From assembly GCA_934565615.1 (NCBI GenBank), contig CAKTIH010000031.1, positions 1-18,118 on the forward strand: 18,118 nt of DNA, read 5' to 3'. This DNA comes from an uncultured Oscillospiraceae bacterium (GTDB taxonomy: Bacteria; Bacillota; Clostridia; Oscillospirales; Oscillospiraceae). The first letter of the stretch is position 1. Each line of letters opens with the position of its first letter. The translations under genes were made by a program, and so were the position numbers. Shown one piece after another: positions 12,091 through 18,118 of this stretch. Below the pieces are notes generated by a model. It saw only the letters and a list, made by a program, of their open reading frames with translations, was not told the DNA's origin and made no database searches.

Positions 12091-14328
12091 ATGAGCAAGA
12101 AAAACAAACCGGAGCAAGGCTCCGCGAAAACAGGCCGCATCGCAAAGAAAGCGGCGAATATAACCGTTGATATGGTCTCCACCACCGTCAGCACGGTGCT
12201 CAAGGCGGCGGGGACGGTGCTGCTCATCCTCCTTGTGACGGGGATGATGTTTGCCTGCGTCTTTGCCTACTATGTCAAGACCTGCCTGACCCCGAACCTT
12301 GACCTTTCGCTTGAGGACTTCAAGCTCAACGAGTCGAGCACGATATGGTATCAGGACTCCGTAGGGGAGTGGCGCGAGCTTGCCACGCTCTCCGGCAAGG
12401 AGAACCGTATATGGGTCGATTACGACCAGATCCCGTGGTACATGGAAAAAGCGCTGGTGTCCATCGAGGATAAGCGCTTCTATGAGCACAAGGGCGTGGA
12501 CTGGTACCGCACGGCCGGCGCGTTCGTCACGATATTCACCCGCGGCGAGAGCGGCTACGGCGGCTCGACAATCACCCAGCAGCTCATAAAGAACCTGACC
12601 GGCGAGAAAGAGGTCACGATCCAGCGCAAGCTCACGGAGATATTCTCCGCGCTGGAGCTTGAAAAGAAGTACGACAAGCAGGAGATCATGGAATGGTACC
12701 TCAACGCTGTGTACTTCGGCGAGGGCTGCTTCGGCGTGCAGACCGCGGCGCAGACCTACTTCGGCAAGGACGTGTCGGAGCTCTCGCTTGCCGAGTGCGC
12801 CTCGATCGTCGGCATCACGAATCTGCCGACATACTACGATCCCTTCTATAACCGGCAGAACAACAAGGAGCGCCAGGAGACGATCCTGCGCGAGATGTAC
12901 GAGCAGGGCTATATCGACTATACCCAGTACCGTCAGGCCGTGGATGAGGAGCTTGTGTTCACCCACACCCCCGACGAGGGCTATACTCAGGAGATAATGT
13001 CCTACTACACCGAGACGGTCATTGACGATGTCACGCAGGATCTCATGAAGCAGAAGGGCATCAGCGAGGAGACCGCGCGCACGCTGCTCTATAACGGCGG
13101 CTACCAGATATACAGCTGCCTTGACGCGGACATTCAGGCGAATGTCGACGCGGTCTACAGCGACCTGTCGGCGATACCGCAGACGGCGTACAGCGACCAG
13201 CAGCTCCAAAGCGCGATAGTCATAATGGACCCGTTCGAGGGCAAGGTGCTTGCGCTCTGCGGCGGCGTCGGCGAGAAAACGATAAACCTCGGCCTTAATC
13301 GTGCCACCGGGACCTACCGCTCTCCCGGCTCCTCGATAAAGCCGATCGCGTCCTACGGCCCGGCGGTCGACCTCGGACTCATAACGCCCGACACTATCGT
13401 GGACGACTCGCCGAGCATCACCCTCAAGGGCACAAGCTGGTACCCGAATAACGACAGCTATACGAATTACGGCCTCATAACCATATACACGGCGCTCCAA
13501 TACTCGCTCAACACCGTTGCCGCGCAGATAGTCGACAAGCTCCCTATGGGGCCGCAGACCTCTTATGACTATCTGACCACGCACCTCGGCGTGACGAGCC
13601 TTGTGCCGGAGGACTGCGACTATGCGCCTATGGCGCTGGGCGAGCTGACCTACGGCCTTACGGTGCGCGAGATGGCACAGGCCTACTGCCCGTTCGTGAA
13701 CGACGGTATCTTCACCTATAGCCGCACCTACTCCCTTGTCACCGACAAGGACGGCAACGTCGTCATCGACAATGCGCCGAGCACCATTCAGGCTTTCAAG
13801 CCGAACACCGCCTACACCATGACCTACATGATGCAGAACGGCGTTGAGAACGGCACCGGCGGCGAGGCCGCGCTCTGGACGATGCCCGTTGCCGGTAAGA
13901 CCGGCAGCTCCAGCAACTATCAGGACCGCTGGTTCGTCGGCTGCACGCCGTACTATGTTGCGGCGGTCTGGACGGGTTACGACATGCCCGAGCGTATCCA
14001 TGCCAGCGGCAACCCCGCGGCTCAGCTCTGGAAGAAGGTCATGACCCCCGTGCATGACGGGCTGCCTTGGGAGGCCTTCACTTATCCCTACCTTGGCGAG
14101 AACACCGGCATATTCGGTTTTGACAGCAGCAGCCTCACGGACGATGACTACCTCGACGATACAAGCAGCGAGGATAACTACAGCGACGGCGGCAGCGGAA
14201 CAAGCTCCAGCCGCGACAACTATATCCCCAACGGAAATTCAAGCGGGAATTCAAGCTCCGGTACGGTCAACGACCCGTATTCCGACAATGACTTCCTCGG
14301 CGGCGGGGGCGGCAGAATGAGCTGGTAA
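12091..14328 (+). CDS. Class A penicillin-binding protein (transglycosylase/transpeptidase)
   Basis: 745 aa, PBP1A-type, which polymerises and cross-links peptidoglycan at the outer face of the membrane. A cytoplasmic basic tail is followed by one membrane helix (about 40-62). The GT51 domain (about 90-270) has the catalytic Glu126 in SIEDKRFYEHKG, GGSTITQQLIKNL at 158-170 and Glu201 in EWYLNAVYFG. The transpeptidase domain (about 370-640) has Ser414 in S-S-I-K (411-SPGSSIKP), SLN at 472-474 and KTG at 603-605. The last 80 residues are a disordered Ser/Asp/Gly/Asn tail ending in GGGGGRMSW. All catalytic residues are present. An in-frame stop at 12082 fixes the start at 12091, although AGGAGG (12071-12076) is 14 bases away, unusually far. 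The gene starts a + strand cell-wall cluster. Confidence 0.96.
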   Translation: MSKKNKPEQGSAKTGRIAKKAANITVDMVSTTVSTVLKAAGTVLLILLVTGMMFACVFAYYVKTCLTPNLDLSLEDFKLNESSTIWYQDSVGEWRELATLSGKENRIWVDYDQIPWYMEKALVSIEDKRFYEHKGVDWYRTAGAFVTIFTRGESGYGGSTITQQLIKNLTGEKEVTIQRKLTEIFSALELEKKYDKQEIMEWYLNAVYFGEGCFGVQTAAQTYFGKDVSELSLAECASIVGITNLPTYYDPFYNRQNNKERQETILREMYEQGYIDYTQYRQAVDEELVFTHTPDEGYTQEIMSYYTETVIDDVTQDLMKQKGISEETARTLLYNGGYQIYSCLDADIQANVDAVYSDLSAIPQTAYSDQQLQSAIVIMDPFEGKVLALCGGVGEKTINLGLNRATGTYRSPGSSIKPIASYGPAVDLGLITPDTIVDDSPSITLKGTSWYPNNDSYTNYGLITIYTALQYSLNTVAAQIVDKLPMGPQTSYDYLTTHLGVTSLVPEDCDYAPMALGELTYGLTVREMAQAYCPFVNDGIFTYSRTYSLVTDKDGNVVIDNAPSTIQAFKPNTAYTMTYMMQNGVENGTGGEAALWTMPVAGKTGSSSNYQDRWFVGCTPYYVAAVWTGYDMPERIHASGNPAAQLWKKVMTPVHDGLPWEAFTYPYLGENTGIFGFDSSSLTDDDYLDDTSSEDNYSDGGSGTSSSRDNYIPNGNSSGNSSSGTVNDPYSDNDFLGGGGGRMSW

Positions 14329-14393
14329 GCCCCCGGCTGCCCGCAAAAAAGGCACGTTTTTCGAGCGATTTCGCGATTTACCATTATTTTACG

Positions 14394-14422
14394 TTGACAA
14401 ATTTACTAATTTGAGTTACAAT
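14394..14422 (+). promoter_or_regulatory. Promoter of the small-protein / NlpC-P60 operon
   Basis: TTGACA (14394-14399), exactly 17 bp, TACAAT (14417-14422). The start near 14429 gives a leader of about 21 bases before the TTG at 14450. Confidence 0.8.
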
Positions 14423-14449
14423 TTGATTACATTACTGGAGGTGCTTATA

Positions 14450-14731
14450 TTGGCTAAGACATTGGAGTACAAGGGACATCCCCTCCAACGGAAGGACAAT
14501 ATCATTTATTACGGCAGCTTTGCTGATAAGTATATCATCATGCTGCAGGTCTTGGATACCAAGAAGGTTGGCGGCCTTGACGTTGCCACCAAGGTATCCG
14601 TCCAGCTTCAGCTTACGGACGCGAGCATCAAATCGCGGGATCGCGTTGTGAAAAAGTCCGAGAAGGACGGCCTTTACGCCGCGATAGACGTCGCAGCCGT
14701 TTGGCTGGAAAGGGCCCTTTCCTCCAGATAA
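14450..14731 (+). CDS. Small conserved clostridial protein of unknown function
   Basis: 93 aa starting at TTG (MAKTLEYKGHPLQRKDNIIYYG), with GGAGG at 14437-14441 eight bases upstream; a reading from 14411 would start inside the promoter. It has no signal peptide, membrane segment or Cys pair. The sequence looks like a compact alpha/beta domain: a strand pair DNIIYYGSFADKYIIMLQVLDTKKV, another VATKVSVQLQL, and a C-terminal helix DGLYAAIDVAAVWLERAL. I recall similar unnamed proteins in other Clostridia with the same YKGxPLxRxxNxIYYG opening, but no function. It is the first gene of an operon with the NlpC/P60 protein 23 bases downstream, so a link to envelope maintenance is possible but unproven. 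Confidence 0.85.
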   Translation: MAKTLEYKGHPLQRKDNIIYYGSFADKYIIMLQVLDTKKVGGLDVATKVSVQLQLTDASIKSRDRVVKKSEKDGLYAAIDVAAVWLERALSSR

Positions 14732-14754
14732 AATAAAAAAAGGATCTGGTTCTT

Positions 14755-16311
14755 ATGCGCAAAAAAGCTTTGAGGATCTCCGTCGCGGCGGCGCTTATAG
14801 CCTCGATGATGAGTGTTCCGGCCTATGCCGAGAGCGCTGTCGTCACCGGCAACGGCGTCAACCTGCGCTCCGGACCCGGCACGAACTATCGCGTGATAGA
14901 TTCACTGCCGAGAGGGGCGACGGTCAATGTCAGCGACAGATCCAACGGCTCATGGTACGCGGTGGAATATAACGGCGGCAGCGGTTTTATGTCCTCCTCA
15001 TATCTGAGCATAACCGAAGAGGACTACAGCGATGTCACCACCCCCAGCGGTGAGGGCAACGCGTACATCAACGCGATGTATGTCCGGTTCCGCAGCGGCC
15101 CCGGCTCGGACACGTCGATCCTCGGCGAGTATAACCGCGGCAAACGCGTGACCGTCACCGGCGTTTCCGGCGGCTGGACCGCCTGCATTATCGACGGGCA
15201 GTCCGGGTACGTGTACTCTGACTATGTCAGCGCCGAGGGCAGCTACAGTCCCGCACCCGGCGTGGATTACGGAAACGGTCCCGAGGGCGGGCTTGAGCTT
15301 GGCGGCGTTGACAACAGCGGCGATCATACTGAGCCCGAACTGCCTGTGTACCCTGAGCAGCCCTCTGTGACTCCTGAACCTACGCCGGAGCCGACACCCG
15401 AGCCCACTCCCGATGTGGTCGCGGATCAGGCGCAGGGCTATATCTGCGGCGACTTTGTCCGTTTCCGCACCGGCCCCTCAAGCAGCTATTCCATTATCGA
15501 TTCCTATAACTGGGGCACGCAGCTTTACATCACCGGCGTTTCCGGTGACTGGACGAAATGCGTGATCGACGGGCGCGAGGGCTTTGTCTACTCGCAGTAT
15601 GTCGCCCGTACCGACGGAAGCGACAGCTCTGTCGGCGACGGGGGGATCGAGCTCGAGCCCGATAACGGCACCGAGCAGCCAGAGGAGCCGCAGCAGCCCG
15701 CTGTTCCCGATGAATCCACCGGAAGCGAGGGCTATGTGAGCGCAAACAATGTGCGTATGCGCAGCGGCGCGTCGATGAGCTCCGGGATACTGCATGAGCT
15801 CTTCTACGGCAACAAGGTCACCATTGTCGGCACCGAGGGCGAGTGGACCGCCGTGTATTATAACGGCGAGTACGGCTACATATATTCCAGCTACGTAAAG
15901 CAGGGCAGCCTCAATTATTCGGACATCATCAATTCCGGTGACAGCAGCGAGCTCGGACGGCAGATCGCGGACTACGCGCTCCAGTTCGTCGGCTACAATT
16001 ACTGCTGGGGCGGCACCTCGCCTAGCAGCGGCTTTGACTGCTCCGGTCTTGTCTACTATGTGTACGGTCAGTTCGGCTACACGCTCAACCGTGTCGCCTG
16101 CGACCAGGCCAATAACGGCGTTTCCGTGAGCGACCTTCAGCCCGGCGATATCCTCTGCTTCTATTCCGGCAGCAGCTATATCGGCCATGTCGGCATCTAC
16201 ATAGGCGATAATAAGTTCGTCCATGCGCAGAACTCCGCGACCGGCGTTGTCGTGACGGAGCTTGCCGGCTACTATGCGAGCCGCGGCTACGAAGCCCGCC
16301 GCATAGTGTGA
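14755..16311 (+). CDS. Secreted NlpC/P60 endopeptidase with four SH3 domains
   Basis: 518 aa. A signal peptide with cleavage after Ala-Tyr-Ala (residue 25) sends it outside. Four bacterial SH3 repeats follow (about 27-86, 103-158, 226-283, 325-381), each with the VRFRSGPGS or NLRSGPGT type signature and a GYVYSDYV-like end; they should bind the wall. Between repeats 2 and 3 is a PEPTPEPTPEPTP linker. The C-terminal NlpC/P60 domain (about 398-518) has catalytic Cys429 in GFDCSGL, His478 in GHVGIYIG and a third residue His490 in FVHAQN. It cleaves peptide stems of peptidoglycan (typically gamma-D-Glu-diamino acid bonds). AAGGAT precedes the ATG. It is co-transcribed with the small protein upstream and close to a penicillin-binding protein. 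Confidence 0.95.
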   Translation: MRKKALRISVAAALIASMMSVPAYAESAVVTGNGVNLRSGPGTNYRVIDSLPRGATVNVSDRSNGSWYAVEYNGGSGFMSSSYLSITEEDYSDVTTPSGEGNAYINAMYVRFRSGPGSDTSILGEYNRGKRVTVTGVSGGWTACIIDGQSGYVYSDYVSAEGSYSPAPGVDYGNGPEGGLELGGVDNSGDHTEPELPVYPEQPSVTPEPTPEPTPEPTPDVVADQAQGYICGDFVRFRTGPSSSYSIIDSYNWGTQLYITGVSGDWTKCVIDGREGFVYSQYVARTDGSDSSVGDGGIELEPDNGTEQPEEPQQPAVPDESTGSEGYVSANNVRMRSGASMSSGILHELFYGNKVTIVGTEGEWTAVYYNGEYGYIYSSYVKQGSLNYSDIINSGDSSELGRQIADYALQFVGYNYCWGGTSPSSGFDCSGLVYYVYGQFGYTLNRVACDQANNGVSVSDLQPGDILCFYSGSSYIGHVGIYIGDNKFVHAQNSATGVVVTELAGYYASRGYEARRIV

Positions 16312-16333
16312 CGCAGCAGAATAACGAAATTGC

Positions 16334-16361
16334 TTAAGGCCGCCCAAACGGGCGGCCTTAA
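16334..16361 (+). terminator. Terminator hairpin after the NlpC/P60 gene
   Basis: Perfect 12-bp stem TTAAGGCCGCCC / GGGCGGCCTTAA with an AAAC loop, 22 bases after the stop codon. Only a weak T-run (TTC) follows. Confidence 0.7.
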
Positions 16362-16369
16362 TTCAGCTT

Positions 16370-16480
16370 GTCAAAAAAGTCCTGTGAGGACTTTTTTGAC
16401 CGCGCTTTCCGCCGAGCATTTTGAAAGCATTCAAAATGCTATTATCGAAAGCCTTGATATATCAAGGCTTTCGACGGCGG
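16370..16480. repeat. Cluster of palindromes between convergent genes
   Basis: Three further inverted repeats follow the terminator. (1) GTCAAAAAAGTCC, loop TGTGA, exact complement (16370-16400), able to terminate on either strand because the stem has A6 and T6. (2) AGCATTTTGAA, loop AGCA, complement (16415-16440). (3) A 30-bp perfect loopless palindrome with half-site TCGAAAGCCTTGATA (16445-16474). CCGCCG at 16409-16414 pairs with CGGCGG at 16475-16480 and encloses (2) and (3). No ORF lies here. The 16481-16570 stretch shows nothing else. Confidence 0.75.
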
Positions 16481-16570
16481 TTTATCAAATTTGAGGCGGG
16501 CCTTGCCCCCCTCAAGCTCCCCTGCTGCTCTGTTATCCAACATCGAAGCATATTTTTGACAGTCTGAAAA

Positions 16571-17836
16571 TTAAACTGCATCACGGTACTGCCCGGTGCA
16601 TATCTGCTGCACATCGAGCGTGCGCGTGTGGTCGATATGCGTCCATTCGGGCGTGACAAAGAGCGACTGGATAACGATCGGCACGTAGCTGAGCATGAAC
16701 AGGGGAAAGGTGAACACATAGAATATCTTCTTCGCCGTTTCGCAGTGGATGCTTTTGCGCTCCGTCACGGTCGTTATCGCGCCGATTATAAACAGCGTGA
16801 GATAGAGGTTCACAAGCGCTTGCAGCGCGGAGACGCCGAGCACGCCCCACTCATGGTAATAGAGGACGTTTACGAGCGCGGCGCCGATGTTCACAACGAT
16901 GCTCAGCCCCGTCAGCACGGCGGCGGGCATGATGCTCATCGCCATATCGTAGCAGGAGAAGCTGCCGCGGAAAATGCCGGAGACGAGCGCGCGGCCGTAT
17001 TTCCTGAAAACCTGCAAGTACTCGCGCGACCAGCGCAGGCGCTGCGCCCATGACTGACGGAAGCTGATGGGCTGCTCGTCATATGCTATGGCGTCCGGGC
17101 AGTAGCCGACCTTCATGCCGCGCGTGACGTTATCGATGGTGAACTCAATGTCCTCCGTCAGCAGGTGGAACGGCCAGCCGCCGCCCTGCGAGTCAAGCAC
17201 CGCCTGCGAGAACAGAAAACCCGTCCCCGATACGCCGCAGCTTGAGCCGAGGCGCGAGCGCGCACCGTTGAGATAGCGTGACTCGCGCAGGAACCACAGC
17301 GCGTAGCCTGCGGAGATCCAGTTGTCGCCGTAGTTCTTGGAGCTGCGGTAGCAGGTGACGATGTCGTGCCCGTCGGAGAAGGTCTCGTTCATGCGCAGAA
17401 TGAAGTCACGGTCGAGGACGTTGTCCGCGTCGAGCACTATGTAGCCGTCAAAGCGGCCGTGGCCGCGCAGCTTTATCTCACGTAGCAGAAAGTCCAGCGC
17501 ATAGCCCTTGCCGCGCCGTGTAGTGTCATAGCGCTCGTATACCTCCGCGCCGTGGCTGCGCGCGACCTCGGCGGTCGTGTCCGTGCAGTTGTCCGCTGTG
17601 ACGAATATCTTCACAAGCCTGCCGGGATAGCTCTGCGCCTTTATGCTGTCGATAAGCTTGCCGATGACGGCCTCCTCGTTGCGCGCGGCGATGAGCACGG
17701 CGAAGCGGTGCATTGGCGCTTGGAGCGTTTCTTTTTTCCTCGGCAGCCACGCGATGGGTATGTATACGAACTGATACACGTAGCACGCGAAGAACAGGCA
17801 CATGATTATAAAGTTTATCGTTTCGACTGTATGCAC
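16571..17836 (-). CDS. Membrane-bound family 2 glycosyltransferase
   Basis: 421 aa. One N-terminal membrane helix (about 8-30), a GT2 catalytic domain on the cytoplasmic side (about 43-275) and three to four C-terminal helices (about 300-405). Motifs: VLIAARNEEAVIG at 47-59, metal-binding Asp-Ala-Asp at 136-138 (VLDADN), the acceptor-site TED at 227-229, and QRLRW at 265-269, the Q-x-x-R-W signature of processive synthases. This resembles the poly-beta-1,6-N-acetylglucosamine/cellulose/hyaluronan synthase group; which sugar is used cannot be read here. GTG start, with GAGGTG about 8 bases upstream. No partner such as a deacetylase or export protein is visible in the window, so single-gene lipid-linked or surface glycan synthesis is equally possible. 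Confidence 0.9.
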   Translation of the reverse strand: MHTVETINFIIMCLFFACYVYQFVYIPIAWLPRKKETLQAPMHRFAVLIAARNEEAVIGKLIDSIKAQSYPGRLVKIFVTADNCTDTTAEVARSHGAEVYERYDTTRRGKGYALDFLLREIKLRGHGRFDGYIVLDADNVLDRDFILRMNETFSDGHDIVTCYRSSKNYGDNWISAGYALWFLRESRYLNGARSRLGSSCGVSGTGFLFSQAVLDSQGGGWPFHLLTEDIEFTIDNVTRGMKVGYCPDAIAYDEQPISFRQSWAQRLRWSREYLQVFRKYGRALVSGIFRGSFSCYDMAMSIMPAAVLTGLSIVVNIGAALVNVLYYHEWGVLGVSALQALVNLYLTLFIIGAITTVTERKSIHCETAKKIFYVFTFPLFMLSYVPIVIQSLFVTPEWTHIDHTRTLDVQQICTGQYRDAV

Positions 17837-17921
17837 GGTAACGCACCTCGTTTCTTATCTATGGCGACAGCATACCAATAGTTCCGGCAAAATGCCATTA
17901 ATGACAGCTGAACTTTCTTTA

Positions 17922-17937
17922 AGCCTTTATTAAGGCT
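17922..17937 (-). terminator. Small hairpin after the partial membrane-protein gene
   Basis: AGCCTT / AAGGCT with a 4-base loop, read on the - strand just after the stop at 17942 and followed by TTAAAG. A weak terminator candidate. The 17837-17921 gap holds no other feature. Confidence 0.3.
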
Positions 17938-17941
17938 GGTG

Positions 17942-18118
17942 TCACGCTTTTCCCGGCCTGTCGCGGACGATGCAGAAGGCCATGACGGCAAAGATGTTGA
18001 AGAAAATTCCGAGTATCGGCCAGAGGGACTTGTTCATCTTCTCGTTCACAGCGCTCTTGTAGAGCCACGCGATGACGGCCAGCCAGTAGTAAACTGCGAG
18101 CACTGCCCACAGTACGCC
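17942..18118 (-). CDS. 3' end of a small membrane protein (partial)
   Basis: The last 58 codons and the TGA stop of a gene that enters from beyond the right edge. The visible sequence is two hydrophobic helices (VLWAVLAVYYWLAVIAWLY and LWPILGIFFNIFAVMAFCIV) joined by a polar loop KSAVNEKMNKS, ending in a basic tail VRDRPGKA. This is a hairpin-like membrane protein; no family recognised. The reading is supported by GC-rich third positions like its neighbours and by a consistent hydrophobic pattern, whereas the alternative frame over the same bases gives an Arg/His-rich sequence. It could share an operon with the glycosyltransferase 105 bases downstream on the same strand. Confidence 0.7.
   Translation of the reverse strand, partial: GVLWAVLAVYYWLAVIAWLYKSAVNEKMNKSLWPILGIFFNIFAVMAFCIVRDRPGKA

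Noticed and set aside
12055..14055. 666-codon open frame on the - strand
   Set aside because: It lies wholly opposite the penicillin-binding protein, is rich in Arg/Val/Ala/His as expected of an antisense reading of GC-rich codons, and has no recognisable motif.

Overview
This looks like the chromosome of an anaerobic, endospore-forming member of the Clostridia, probably of the Oscillospiraceae/Ruminococcaceae type. That is inferred from GC-rich Firmicutes coding style with strong AGGAGG-type ribosome sites, a panT-coaX pair, a DUF1292 protein, a BclA-like collagen protein, a ferredoxin-like Fe-S protein and an agr-type peptide quorum-sensing locus. No tRNA, rRNA, CRISPR array or insertion sequence was found.

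Layout. From 58 to 5074 everything runs on the + strand: a PEP-hydrolase-family TIM barrel, a lipoprotein, a large secreted protein of unknown function, and a two-gene pantothenate uptake/CoA operon (ECF S component plus type III pantothenate kinase). Each of the middle units has a near-consensus TTGACA/TATAAT promoter and a hairpin after it. From 5143 to 9503 everything runs on the - strand: a collagen-like spore-surface protein, a HTH plus zinc-ribbon regulator, and then an agr system in the order agrA-agrC, terminator, agrB-agrD. A small XRE regulator is divergent from agrA, and the shared intergenic region carries a large dyad lying over the agrAC promoter. This block is visibly more AT-rich than its surroundings.

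From 9999 the window returns to GC-rich housekeeping content: an Fe-S protein (+), a probable 6S-like RNA (-) with its own terminator, a DUF1292 protein (-) with a striking 14-bp dyad at its promoter, a BofC-C-like membrane protein (-), then on + a class A penicillin-binding protein, a small conserved protein and a four-SH3/NlpC-P60 cell-wall hydrolase. After a dense cluster of hairpins come a family 2 glycosyltransferase (-) and the 3' end of a small membrane protein (-) that runs off the window.

How the genes work together. The agr block is the clearest system: AgrD (53 aa) is the precursor, AgrB the processing protease, AgrC the sensor kinase and AgrA the LytTR regulator. The predicted signal is a five-residue ring, Cys-Tyr-Gly-Ile-Leu. 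The XRE protein and the dyad suggest a second control layer on the sensor/regulator half, and the agrC-agrB terminator suggests that the signal-producing half is controlled separately. The right-hand part is mostly cell-envelope work (peptidoglycan synthesis, peptidoglycan hydrolysis, glycan synthesis).
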